Part shown: piece by piece, positions 44,416 to 55,008 of the stretch
Position numbering within the stretch: the stretch's first letter is position 1
How the letters are laid out: each line of letters opens with the position of its first letter
NCBI GenBank assembly: GCA_030272585.1
Contig: BSYQ01000005.1
Location: forward strand, 1,922,001-1,986,000
Direction of reading: 5' to 3'
DNA: 64,000 nucleotides
Source of the DNA: Bryopsis sp. KO-2023
Lineage: Eukaryota; Chlorophyta; Ulvophyceae; Bryopsidales; Bryopsidaceae
The notes under the pieces: generated by a model
Databases searched by the model: none
The model's input: only the letters and a program-made list of their open reading frames with translations
What the model was told of the DNA's origin: nothing
Made by a program: the position numbers and the translations under genes

Positions 44416-46369
44416 CAGCAGATTTTCAAGTTAGCATCGATTACATTGGCCTAGGCCTTACAGGCCTGTAAGTCTTTCTGGACCGGCGGCGGCCGAAGTC
44501 CCTCTCGAAAATACCACACACGATTCCACACACGCCACCCCCTCCCACGTACGAAAGGAAAACAGCTCTCGCCCCGGTCAGGTCCAAATGCAAGTGCTTT
44601 CATGCCACCACCCACGACGTGGCTCAAACTATAACAGAAAGAGGGCTTTCCACCGCTTTTCAAGTGGATTCTGCCCTAGTGTTCACTCCTCCACAAAAGA
44701 GGTGAACGATGCTCGTGTATGCCCGAAATTATACGTGATCCTCTGGTTGGTGTTCCTTTTTGTTGTTGCTCGATAAACGATCGTACTAGTAGCAGAAGCA
44801 CTGTGGCACCGACGATCCCAAGGGGAAAATCAGCAGATTGTGGTTGGCGTCGAAAGAAGCCCCGCTTCGCAGCCCGTTCTTGGTGCATCTGTGCAAAACA
44901 CGAACAGCAAACGCATCTCATCACCAATACAAACATGGTTCCAAGCGAACAACACAATCAACAATGCGAGCCCTCTCACCCTGGAGCATCCCAGCAGCAA
45001 GAGTACTCTGCCACGGTGGTGCAGACTGGGAGCTGGGAGCCCGCCGTGGTCGAGGAGGAGCTAGAATCAGCAGTGCCATCGCCGCTCGTCGTTGGCGCTG
45101 GGTCGCCCACCTCATTAAGGTTGATGTTGGTGGCGGTGGAGCTTCCCTCCACGTCGACTCCGCATTCGGAGCTGGTACCCAATTCGCCTGCGCGCAACAT
45201 ATTTGCACGTTGCTTCCAACACAGCGCCACACGAACAAGAAAAGAAGAGAGATAGAAAAGAAACAGACGAACCTGTGCAGACTTCTGAAGTTGCGATCGC
45301 CAATGCGTCAGCTATGGCTGTTGTTGCAGAGAGCACAAACTCGGAGCGAAAAGCCTCTGCTGTTCCGCTGCCTTCGACACACGCCCTGGTGCTACCTTCC
45401 GCGGCGGCTTTCGCGAATCCCACCGCTATCGCAGTCAAGTCTCCCATACACACTGCGCCGGATTCACCACTGGCTGCGACTGCTACGGCTCGAGCGAATG
45501 CTTCTGCATACGCGGTTGCAAAGGAATCTCCACGGGCTACGCTGAAACCGCATCCAAAACCCTGACCATCACAGGAGACCTGCGCGAGCAGAGCAGGGGG
45601 TCAGGGCACGCAAAAGTTGGGAGAAAAAAGTGACAGTAAACCTCATAGATAGGCTGCACCGACCTTTGCCAACGCCTCGAAGTAAACAGAGGCCACGGCA
45701 GTCGCGGCGGCCGTTGCTGCAGCTTGCGCCGATACGGGACTGCACAGATCGTTTGTGAGGATCTCCTTGACTTCGCTCTCCAGTTTGGATTCGGCAAATG
45801 CGAGAGACTGGGGATGCACACAGAAAAAGGCACTGAGTTCCTGAGTTCGTTTTTGAGTGAGTTGGGAACAGCATGAAATGCTCACAGGAGACGATGCCGA
45901 CAGTCAGGAGAAGAACTCTTACGTTGCAACTTGCTCCGGCCCAGCCCTTGCACGAGCCCGACTTCACCACAAGGCTCACCGAACCGAACACTTGGCAAGA
46001 AGTGGTTGAGGTCTGGTAGAGGCGTCGACCTGAGAAAAGACATGCAAATGTTAGGCGGCACATCCTAACCAAAGAATGGAAACGACAACCTGCGCCCATC
46101 GCGCAGAGAGAGGACACTGCTGCACACCTGCCAAAGCTTGTGGCGGCGCCGCGAGTGCGAGAAAGGCCAACAGAATTGCAGCGTTCATCATCATCATTGT
46201 GAGAAAGAGTCGGGACGGAAAAGTCGTTTGAGAGTAAAAAGAACGCACGCACTGAGCACAGAGAGAAGACACCAGTCGTTGCTTTGCGATTCTCGGCGCA
46301 GAGCCGGTTTTTATGCTGTGCACAACAAGCCGGTTACAACTTATCTTGTCCGACGTGCATAACTTTCAA
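44416..46369. repeat. Left arm of a large inverted repeat
   Basis: Reverse complement of 46441-48267 plus 51759-51888. The inner ends match base for base (coordinates sum to 92810 across the whole inner gene region), with only small indels further out. The outer end is CAGCAGATTTTCAAG at 44416. The arm contains one complete secreted-protein gene. Confidence 0.95.
44976..46197 (-). CDS. Secreted Ala/Cys-rich protein, palindrome copy 1
   Basis: Five exons (46197-46128, 46029-45923, 45807-45664, 45579-45273, 45187-44976) encode 279 residues, all in phase. It begins with four Met codons and a hydrophobic signal peptide (AILLAFLALAAPPQALA). The mature protein has short Cys-containing blocks (SCQVFGSVSLVVKSGSCKGW, LCSPVSAQAAATAAATAVA, SCDGQGFGCGFSV) alternating with Ala-rich helices of similar length, then a Ser/Thr-rich region and a Cys-rich tail ending CCWDAPG. 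The Ala-rich/Cys pattern suggests an internally repeated extracellular or wall protein. I do not recognise the family. It is transcribed away from the palindrome centre, head to head with its twin, from which it differs by few substitutions (for example TSSEC against TNSEC in exon 5). Confidence 0.8.
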
Positions 46370-46612
46370 CCACCACTGGTGTAGTGTTGGACAACAAGGT
46401 ATTTTTGTTTTCCGTGCTTGAAAAACTTCACAGCAATACGTTGAAAGTTATGCACGTCGGACAAGATAAGTTGTAACCGGCTTGTTGTGCACAGCATAAA
46501 AACCGGCTCTGCGCCGAGAATCGCAAAGCAACGACTGGTGTCTTCTCTCTGTGCTCAGTGCGTGCGTTCTTTTTACTCTCAAACGACTTTTCCGTCCCGA
46601 CTCTTTCTCACA
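46198..46612. promoter_or_regulatory. Palindromic divergent promoter between the twin genes
   Basis: 415 bp separate the two ATGs; 172 bp on each side are mirror images around the 71-bp unique spacer 46370-46440. The mirrored halves share GCATAAAAACCGGC about 110 bp upstream of each ATG, a plausible TATA-like element (CATAAAAA). Both genes therefore carry the same core promoter. Confidence 0.6.
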
Positions 46613-48267
46613 ATGATGATGATGAACGCTGCAATTCTGTTGGCCTTTCTCGCACTCGCGGCGCCGCCACAAGCTTTGGCAGGTGTGCAGCAGTGTCCTC
46701 TCTCTGCGCGATGGGCGCAGGTTGTCGTTTCCATTCTTTGGTTAGGATGTGCCGCCTAACATTTGCATGTCTTTTCTCAGGTCGACGCCTCTACCAGACC
46801 TCAACCACTTCTTGCCAAGTGTTCGGTTCGGTGAGCCTTGTGGTGAAGTCGGGCTCGTGCAAGGGCTGGGCCGGAGCAAGTTGCAACGTAAGAGTTCTTC
46901 TCCTGACTGTCGGCATCGTCTCCTGTGAGCATTTCATGCTGTTCCCAACTCACTCAAAAACGAACTCAGGAACTCAGTGCCTTTTTCTGTGTGCATCCCC
47001 AGTCTCTCGCATTTGCCGAATCCAAACTGGAGAGCGAAGTCAAGGAGATCCTCACAAACGATCTGTGCAGTCCCGTATCGGCGCAAGCTGCAGCAACGGC
47101 CGCCGCGACTGCCGTGGCGTCTGTTTATTTCGAGGCGCTGGCAAAGGTCGGTGAATCCTATCTATGAGGTTTACTGTCGGTTTTTTCTCCCAACTTTTTG
47201 GTGCATTGACCCCCTGCTCTGCTCGCGCAGGTCTCCTGTGATGGTCAGGGCTTTGGATGTGGTTTCAGCGTAGCACGTGGAGATTCCTTCGCAACCGCCT
47301 ATGCAGAAGCATTCGCTCGAGCTGTAGCAGTCGCAGCCAGCGGCGAATCCAGCGCAGTGTGTATGGGAGACTTGACTGCGATAGCGGTGGGATTCGCGAA
47401 AGCCGCAGCGGAAGGTAGCACCAGGGCGTGCGTCGAAGGCAGCGGAACAGCAGAGGCTTTTCGCTCCGAGTTTGTGCTCTCTGCGACAACAGCCATAGCT
47501 GATGCATTGGCGATCGCAACTTCAGAAGTCTGCACAGGTTCGTCTGTTTCTTTTTTCTATCTCTCTTCTTTTCTTGTTCGTGTGGCGCTGTGTTGGAAGC
47601 AACGTGCGAATGTGTTGAGCGCAGGCGAATTGGGTACCAACTCCGAATGCGGAGTCGACGTGGAGGGAAGCTCCACCGCCACCAACATCAACCTTAATGA
47701 GGTGGGCGACCCAGCGCCAACGACGAGCGGCGATGGCACTGCTGATTCTGGCTCCTCCTCGACCACGGCAGGCTCCCAGCTCCCAGTCTGCACCACTGTG
47801 GCAGAGTACTCGTGCTGCTGGGATGCTCCAGGGTGAGAGGGCTCGCATTGTTGATTGTGGTGTTCGCTTGGAACCGTGTTTGTATTGGTGATGAGCTGCA
47901 TTTGCTGTTCGTGTTTTGCACAGATGCGCCAAGAACGGGCTGCGAAGCGGGGCTTCTTTCGACCCCAACCACAATCTGCTGATTTTCCCCTTGGGATCGT
48001 CGATGCCACAGTGCTTCTGCTACTAGTACGATCGTTTATCGAGCAACAACAAAAAGGAACACCAACCAGAGGATCACGTATAATTTCGGGCGTACACGAG
48101 CATCGTTCACCTCTTTTGTGGAGGAGTGAACACTGGGGCAGAATCCACTTGAAAAGCGGTGGAAAGCCCTCTTTCTGTTTTATTTTGAGCCACGTCGTGG
48201 GTGGTGGCATGAAAGCACTTGCATTTGGACCTGACCGGGGCGAGAGCTGTTTTCCTTTCGTACGTGG
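46441..48267. repeat. Right arm of the large inverted repeat, inner part
   Basis: Reverse-complement copy of the left arm from 46369 outward to about 44545. It is interrupted at 48267 by the CACTA-type element; the remainder of the arm resumes at 51759. Confidence 0.95.
46613..47836 (+). CDS. Secreted Ala/Cys-rich protein, palindrome copy 2
   Basis: Mirror-image twin of the gene at 44976-46197: exons 46613-46682, 46781-46887, 47003-47146, 47231-47537 and 47625-47836, 279 residues, same splice sites and phases. Signal peptide, alternating Ala-rich and Cys-containing segments and the CCWDAPG terminus are all kept. Both copies have uninterrupted frames, which implies either a very recent duplication, gene conversion between the arms, or selection on both. 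Exon 4 ends VCTG and is continued by ELGTNSECGVDVEGSS. The function is unknown; secretion is inferred from the leader. Confidence 0.8.
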
Positions 48268-49011
48268 CACTATGGGAAAACCCGCTCTGTGCGGGGTAGT
48301 AAAATCACCGTCGATTTCCGCCGAAAACTGGAGTCGCGAAAACCGACGCGACAGAGAGAGGGAATGGTAGGAAACACCTGGGTTCGACTCCCAGGCATTC
48401 CCGTCACGATCTGGGGCGGAAAAACGTAGTCGCTGGCGAAGTCGTCAGCGACGGATGAAACCGCGGAAATCAACCCCGCACAGTCAACCCCGCATAGGAC
48501 AGTAACCCCGTACAGGACTCTGTGCGGGGTTACTATCCTGTGCGGGGTTGACGTCACCGAATCGCGAAGGGTCTGGTACCAAATCCACCCAAACGCGTGC
48601 AAAAAAGTCAGACTGGCCGACGTCAGCATCCAAGTCACCATTCCCTTGCATGCACGCACAGAAATCACCAAGTGCCCTTCCCTGACTCAAGTGGAAGCGA
48701 CGCGCGTGGGCGTGTTGCGTGGACGGCCTTGCACCTGGCGTACCTGAGATACCGCAAATGAGGACATTCAACGGCCGCAACCTTTTCGTGGTCGTCGCAA
48801 CAACGCTAGGTCTGGTGGAAAAAAGGAGGTTCAATTCCTCCTCCTGCCTGGAACGATTCTGCACTGTTCGATTTCTCGAGCAGGGTTATCAGAGGCGGAA
48901 GGATCTTTCGGGACAATTTTGGCGGATGGTGAGTTTTACGCTTGAGTTTCGTGATATGCAGGAGCAAAAAGACTAGTGCTGTACTTGTCCCAAAGAGTCC
49001 AGGTTTACAAT

Positions 49012-50030
49012 TTACAGGGCTTGATAATATGTGGCCACTGTTCTTATTTTTCTGACATTTTCCTTGTCTTCTAGAGGTCTAGGGTAGTCCTCTTTTCCCT
49101 GTTTTCTTTTTTTTTGGTTTCCTGGCCATTTCTTCCCATCTATTGTCGCAGGTTTACTCCCCTCCTTCGGTCTAGTCCCCTCCTTCGGTCTGAGTTTTTT
49201 CTGGAACTCTTGGGTCTTGTGTATCAAAGCTATTCTCATTTGTCTAAGGGTTTCATCTCTTTCTGATGCTGGAAGATCATCTAATCTGTCAAGTGCACTG
49301 TGCATCATTCCCAAAATTTGAGGATTTGGTGGATTTGTAGGAACCCCCAGGGCGACCCGTTCACGATCCTCAACACGAAGTTCTCCCTGTGAGTCTCCCG
49401 CTGAAGCGTCTTCGATGGTGATGGTTCCCGGCCTCATTGAATCAATGTTCAGTCCCCACCCCTCCAACCCTCCCAAAGAACGTGCAACAGCACGTAGGTG
49501 TTTGCAGAGAATGCCCGCGGAGTCCTTACATGTGCACGTGGAATGCCCCATATCGACTTGATATGTCTCAATCCCATCGCTGGATAGAACTGTTGCAAGC
49601 CCTTCATCAGGTGAAATAATATCAATCATTTTGTCTTGGTTTTCCCATATTGCCTTGGCCTGCGTCAAAGAACACAAAAAAATATAACGGATCTCTGAAC
49701 ATAGTCTGATTTCAGTATGTACAAGCAGAAAATCATCATTATCACCTTCGTTTCTCTCTCAAATATTTGATTCTTCAGTCGTGGGTTGTTCTCCTGATCG
49801 TTGTTCCCTGATTTGCTGAGGTATAAGTCTTTCACATTTGTCAACAGTTTGGATATAAGAATATCAAGTCGTTTGTTGAACTTTCCCCCCAGAACTGTGT
49901 ACTTCAACTGAGCTTTTGATCGAACTCTTTTTTCGATTCCTTTGATGTCTTGTAATGTGACCTCGTAGTTGCTTTCATCCACACACCCAGGGGAGGCTCT
50001 TGGTCTTGCATGGGGTCGACATGGACAGTC
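49012..50030 (-). CDS. SWIM zinc-finger protein encoded in the CACTA-type element, partial
   Basis: Two exons join in phase: one ending at 49746 and open upstream to about 50030, and 49659-49012. The downstream part has a SWIM finger, HSTCTCKDSAGILCKHLRAV (CxC ... CxH), a domain found in several transposase families and DNA-binding proteins. It is followed by a Pro/Lys-rich tail. The upstream exon starts in a Cys/Arg/Pro-rich segment (CPCRPHARPRASPGC) and a predicted helix (KGIEKRVRSKAQLKYTVLGG). No RNase H-like catalytic core was found, so this looks like the C-terminal remnant of an element-encoded protein. The 5' limit is unknown. Confidence 0.55.
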
Positions 50031-51341
50031 CCCAGTGTGTTAAAAAACATGGACAGTGTGTTATAAAACATAAAAAAATGCCCTGGTGTGTTACAGGGAA
50101 TTATGCTGTGGGTGCGTCAGCAAGATGCATTTCATGTAGCAGGAACCTTCTTTTGCAGTAAGGGAAATAGGCAGAAAATAAAACATGTTGAGGTGGCTTT
50201 TACTTTTCTTGAAACAACTGATTTATTCCAACCCTTGGACGCAGGAAATGTACAAAATTCGCATGATACGGCACACACCAGATCCTAGTTCTTGTTGATT
50301 GGGCAGGCCATTCCATTGGGTTGGGGGGGGGGGTTGACACCTGGTTTTGTCTGCCAGGCAGTGAGGGATTCGATGGCCGGGCTAATCAGCTCATGGGTCT
50401 ATGGGAGGGGGGATGTATTCTTTTGTCCGTAAAGATGAGGTACAGTGAAGATCATTCGAGAATGCCAGCCCGCTCGGTCGGAGGATCAAAAAGACCAATC
50501 CCAGCAGAAAAAGGAAGATGGAGGTGTGTTAGAATGGGCAGCCTGCCCACCCCATGAAAAAAAGGTAACAACAATTGCAAAGGGAAGCTGGATAGGGTGA
50601 TTTCCGCCCCCCCTTTTTTCGATCAAGGTGCAACATGCTTGTTTTGTTTCTGGTATCATACGTGCGCATTGTTTTCTTAAAAAACGTTTTTAGTATTTGG
50701 TTTTGATTCAGGAGACGGACTTTATCAAGACTTTTCCAACCTCAGTGAACCTGGATTCATATGCATATGACAACATATGTTGCAGTTATTATGAACATTT
50801 GAACAATTGCACCTCATGTGCCTTATTCTGCTTTGCTGATAAAACAATTAAAAAATGGTTAGAAGTGGGTCAGATGGGTATTTATATGTTCAACGAGCTC
50901 TGTATTATTGAAAGACAAGCGCAGGGTCGGAATGGCAGGATCAGAGTTCATGGTTTTGGGCTATTTTTTTAGTTTCTATTTCTATTTTGGAATAAGTGGG
51001 AATGGGCAAGTCTTCGATCATAAAATGGGGTGTACATTTAAAAAGGGGTTTTGTCATTGTTGTTTTATTGTAACAACCATATTGTCATCATGAAGCTGCA
51101 CAGATGTGTTTCTACAATCACCCAGCATACACACAGTAGAACCCCGCACAGCGATCCCGCACAGACTAGAACCCCGCACACGATTGTCATGATCACCCTG
51201 CACAGGAACGAAATACGCCGGCACACGCCTTTCACAATCACCCCGTACACACACAAAAGGAGCCCGCACAGTCACCCCGCACAGAGACCCCGCACAGTTG
51301 TGCGGGGGTCTGGCCCTCCTGTGCGGGGTGTTTCATTAATG

Positions 51342-51711
51342 GCACAGAACCCTGAACAGTCACGCACAGAGTTAAAAACACCCCGCACGGCTCTGTTCCC
51401 CGGTTTGGCCCCGTATTGTGCGGGGTCCCGATTTAACCCCGCACAGACTGGAACCCCGCACACAGAACCCGACGTCTTTCATATCCACCCCGCACGGCAC
51501 CCCCGTACAGAGAATAGGATACCCCGCACACTGTACGGGGCTATGTTTCATCTGTGCGGGGTCCCACAACGGGAAAGACGTCAGGTTCTGTGTGCGGGGT
51601 TCCAGTCTGTGCGGGGTTAAATCGGGACCCCGCACAATACGGGGCCAAACCGGGGAACAGAGCCGTGCGGGGTGTTTTTAACTCTGTGCGTGACTGTTCA
51701 GGGTTCTGTGC
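51342..51711. repeat. Internal 139-bp-arm inverted repeat near the right end of the CACTA-type element
   Basis: Arms 51342-51480 and 51573-51711 are reverse complements with essentially one mismatch, separated by 92 bp. Both consist of spaced ACCCCGCAC/GTGCGGGGT units. In single-stranded form it would make a long hairpin. Confidence 0.92.
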
Positions 51712-51758
51712 GGGGTTGCCAAAACACCCCGCACAGAGCGCGATTTCCCATAGTGTGG

Positions 51759-51888
51759 GAGGTGGTGGCGTGTGTGGAATCTTGTGTGGTATTTTCGAGA
51801 GGGACTTCGGCCGCCGCCGGTCCAGAAAGACTTAACATGCCTGTAAGGCATAGGCCAATGTAATCGATGCTAACTTGAAAATCTGCTG
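51759..51888. repeat. Right arm of the large inverted repeat, outer part
   Basis: Continues the right arm after the CACTA-type insertion. It matches the reverse complement of 44416-44544, ending CTTGAAAATCTGCTG. A few substitutions lie near the CCTGTAAGGC region. Confidence 0.92.
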
Positions 51889-52536
51889 TTTCGGCTTGTT
51901 GTTTCGGTTGATGTCTTACAACAGTCGCATAATCGTGCATTAGTATCCAAGTGTTCGCCGATTGGAGACCCTGTGCTCTTTCTCAATTCCGCACCAGCAA
52001 ACCTGCCCCGTGTTGCCAATGCTTTTCGAATGAAAATGGGGGAAGCTCCCAAGGTTTTCGTTTCCACTTGTTTTTTCATGGGTTTTCATTTGTTGCACAG
52101 TTTTCATGTATAAAGCTGAATCAATTTTCTCAGCACTCCGTGCTCAGTGAAAATGGACCAAATGCACAAACAAAAAAACTGTCGACAGACTGCAGAGATC
52201 ACTGTAACTCCAAAATCTCGTTCTGGTGTGATTTTCAACACCAATGCAACGGAAGCTATCCAACAATCCACCCCCTATCAACGAGACACATTTTCAAGGC
52301 AGGCCCTTTTCGCACCAACGGAGGTCGCAACTCCTTGCTGTGAACGGCAACTCCAGAAGTTTCTCATCGCAGCTGCACGAACAAAACGACAAACAAAATC
52401 TAGATAAACCTGTCTGTTCTACTCCGAAAATATTCGTGTCGCCCCTGGTGATGTTCAGTATCCGCTGTGCGATGTTTGGCTGTGCGTTGCTGCGGACACA
52501 ATGTGCGATGTTTTGGACCGCGCTGTGTGATCTATA
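51889..52536. other. Intergenic region
   Basis: Open frames exist on the plus strand (51951-52407), but without start context, splice structure or family similarity that I can support. Confidence 0.3.
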
Positions 52537-53444
52537 CTATCTTCCTTGACAACGATATCCAGTTTCCGTTTTCGTCGCAATTTCATGGACATCGCACAGT
52601 ATGGGTTTTAGAATGACCAGTTGTACAACTCTCGTGACCAAAATCGCCTGATTTCGGACACGCAAAATCATTGTTCCAGTCATTGCATCAAAAGAGGACT
52701 TGAATCGATGTCTTTCGATTTGAAAATTTGGCAGCAATTTTTTCAAGTGTTTTCCAACACGTCTTTAAATTTGTATGATTTTTGGATTGTTTGGTATGTG
52801 TTTGTTAGGGGCCTAGATTTTTCCCCTCTTTTGCTGTGGGGGTTCCAAATCTAGCCTCATCTTTCACTCACTTCCTAAATCAAATTTCACTCAAAAACAT
52901 GCCCACAGGGTCGTGGTTCTCTTAAATAAATTGGCGCACTTCAAAAATACCAAAAAAAATACCCAGCACGGCGGCAACAGACACGAATTACAGGCGAAAA
53001 ATCAACGATTCAGACGATTCTTCGCCTGAATTAAGTCACGATTCGTCGATTACTCACAATTTACGCAGGCAATCGAAACGAAACTTTGATGGTGGCTGTG
53101 CAATGTTTTTACCATACTACAGTTAAAATTTCGAGGCGTTTCAGAAAGTGGTTGCCTAAAAATTGGGATAAAAAAATACTCTCTTATTGGCCACTTTTTG
53201 GTCACGAGAGTTGTACAACTGGTCGAATACGATCGTGAACGCAAGCCAGGAGCATCTGTTTCCCACTCATTGGTGACGGCGACGGAGGAAAAGCCTCACG
53301 GGCCCGTGATCGAGTATGGAGGAAAAATCCCACCATCCTGCAGGTCTCAAGATCACTGTCTCTGAAAAATGCGGAAGCAGGTGGCCAGCACAATATTGAA
53401 AGCAACATGGGACACAAGAAGGTCAACACGCGTGGAGACGCCAT
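52537..53444 (-). pseudogene. Small ORF with signal peptide, interrupted by a TIR element
   Basis: An ATG at 53444 begins a leader typical of secretion (PRVLTFLCPMLLSILCWPP, cleavage near ASAF) and continues as an open frame to the element boundary at 53225. On the other side of the 610-bp element, the frame that would follow in phase if the element and one copy of its GAAT duplication were absent runs from 52610 to a stop at 52537. The pre-insertion ORF would be about 97 codons. No family is recognised. In its present state the frame ends inside the element a few codons after the junction. Confidence 0.5.
52615..53224. mobile_element. 610-bp TIR element (MITE-like) with 29-bp inverted repeats
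   Basis: The left end starts GACCAGTTGTACAACTCTCG and continues TGACCAAAA; the right end is its reverse complement (TTTTGGTCACGAGAGTTGTA followed by CAACTGGTC... ending at 53224). Both ends are flanked by GAAT (52611-52614 and 53225-53228), a 4-bp target duplication. The interior has no transposase. It contains its own palindromic GTTGTACAAC core in each terminus. Confidence 0.88.
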
Positions 53445-53814
53445 TGAAGAAGCCTGTGTCGGAACGGCACCACGGAGTTCTACAGTTGTGGACCTTCGAA
53501 GTACTGGAGTTGGCGGGAAGATCACGTGTCAGCACAACGAGTGTCGTTGCGAACTGGAGTCGGTGTTAGTATGTTCGATACACGAAGTCCCCGTCAGTGT
53601 CGTCTGATCCAGGTAGCGAGTCATCGTTGCTCGTGCTGGGCGTGCCAAACTCCGAGAGCAAAAAGAGATTGGTGGCGTTTCCTGATACGCCAAACAAAAC
53701 AGAACAGAAAACAGATAGAAAAACAAAGATTACACTCACAGAACGTCAAACTAGCTCAAAGGAGGTGTTCTCAGTTGCTGTGTCGAGATAGACCCCCTCT
53801 TGGGATGGATTGGC

Positions 53815-54062
53815 TCGACATTAGGATGGGCAAGTTCGACTCCGAGATGCATCAACCGACATTGTGATGGGTCGGCTCGGCTCCGAGATGCATCAACTCG
53901 ACGTTGTCATGGGTGAACTCCTCGAGATGGATTGGCTTGACTCAAAGATGGATCAGCTCGGCGTTGTGATAGGTCCACTCTCCAAGATGGATCTGCTCGA
54001 CATCGCGATGGGAAAGCTCAACTACGAGGTGGATCAGCTCGATATTGTTCACTCTTCGATGT
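53815..54062 (+). repeat. Degenerate tandem repeat, about 45-50-bp unit
   Basis: Five to six imperfect units around GAGATGCATCAACTCGAC/GATGGATCAGCTCGGCGTT succeed each other. One frame is open across them and would give a heptad-like peptide (MHQLDVVMGELLEMDWLD). It may be a relic of a coiled-coil coding repeat or simple repeat DNA. Confidence 0.6.
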
Positions 54063-54681
54063 AGATTGGCTCGACAGTACTGGCGCGTGCTTGCAGTGTG
54101 GATTTTTTCAGGGGACACTCAAAAACGATTCATAACTCGTTTAATCATTTTTTCTTTGGCACGGTGGGATTTTCTTTGTCCAGGGAGTTTTCTTTTGGGT
54201 GGGTTTTTTGTTGTTCTTACCTTGTATTACTCTGGCATTATGGGGGGTGATGGCCTCTTTTTGCTGTATTTGATTGATTGATTGATTGATTAACTCGTAA
54301 TTTTTTGTGATCGATTTCGATTTCTACAGCGAAGACTGACTGTACTTTTTGGATTGTAAACTTTGTTCACCTTTGTGAATACAACCAATACCAACACCTA
54401 CAAAACAGCAAAACGAGGCCTACTTTCACAAGCACCTTCTTTTAAGGGGTGGAGCAGCACCCCTCTCTTCCAAAGAGTTTCCACATGTTAAGATACATAG
54501 AACTGGATGATCCACCCAAAACACTCAAATTGAGCGTTTTTTCCAGGGACTGTTGAAACCTTATCGGTCAGGAGAGTTATTGTTGCAACACAGTCTGACA
54601 TAAAGCTGCGCAGCATTCGTGGATAAAATAAATGGCGAATCTCGACCAACTCACATGCTCTCCTTGTGCTGACTTTGTAAG
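54063..54681. other. Intergenic region
   Basis: AT-rich with a GATT tetranucleotide run near 54267-54290. No gene is supported. Confidence 0.4.
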
Positions 54682-55008
54682 GTAATGAATGTTATTCTCA
54701 AGATTCACTAGGTCAGGGCTGTGTGCTCACCAAACCAAAGAAGACAGTATCGCGCTAGGATTCTGAGTAGACCTGTCATGGAAATAGGCTATATTCAGCA
54801 ATCTTTGCAGATTGGATACAAAAATGTAAATGGATAGTATCAGTAAACATGGATTTGTGCTATAGATATGCCCATCACTTAGTATTCGACACTGTGCTCA
54901 CCCTTTGCTTTAGGATGCAAAAAACTTTTCTGGTTTAAGTAATGCAGATTTCATGGAAGCCCAATTTTAGCTTGCCGAATGAGGTCGACTGTGTGTAGCC
55001 GGGTGGAT
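54682..55008 (+). repeat. Dispersed repeat, copy B (about 327 bp)
   Basis: Same-orientation counterpart of 36264-36589, with scattered substitutions and a few short indels throughout. The flanking sequences differ, which fixes the repeat limits to within a few bases. Confidence 0.88.

Larger units (their letters stand above)
48268..51755. mobile_element. 3,488-bp CACTA-type transposon inserted in the palindrome arm
   Basis: The ends are inverted repeats starting CACTATGGGAAA (48268) and ending TTTCCCATAGTG (51755), flanked by the 3-bp duplication TGG (48265-48267 and 51756-51758). CACTA ends with a 3-bp duplication define the CACTA/EnSpm superfamily. The left palindrome arm near 44545 has a single uninterrupted copy of the site, proving insertion. 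Both subterminal regions (about 48285-48550 and 51120-51740) are crowded with GTGCGGGGT/ACCCCGCAC motifs. The only clear coding content is a SWIM-finger ORF on the minus strand, so it may be non-autonomous or partly decayed. Confidence 0.92.

Noticed and set aside
48360-48410. GGTTCGACTCCC-like sequence suggesting a tRNA T arm
   Set aside because: No acceptor or anticodon stem could be folded around it; it lies in the subterminal region of the CACTA-type element.
44416-51888. Interpreting the big palindrome as the terminal inverted repeats of one giant transposon
   Set aside because: No target duplication is visible outside the outer ends (AAAGAAC on the left, TTTCGGC on the right), and the arms carry a host-like intron-containing gene.
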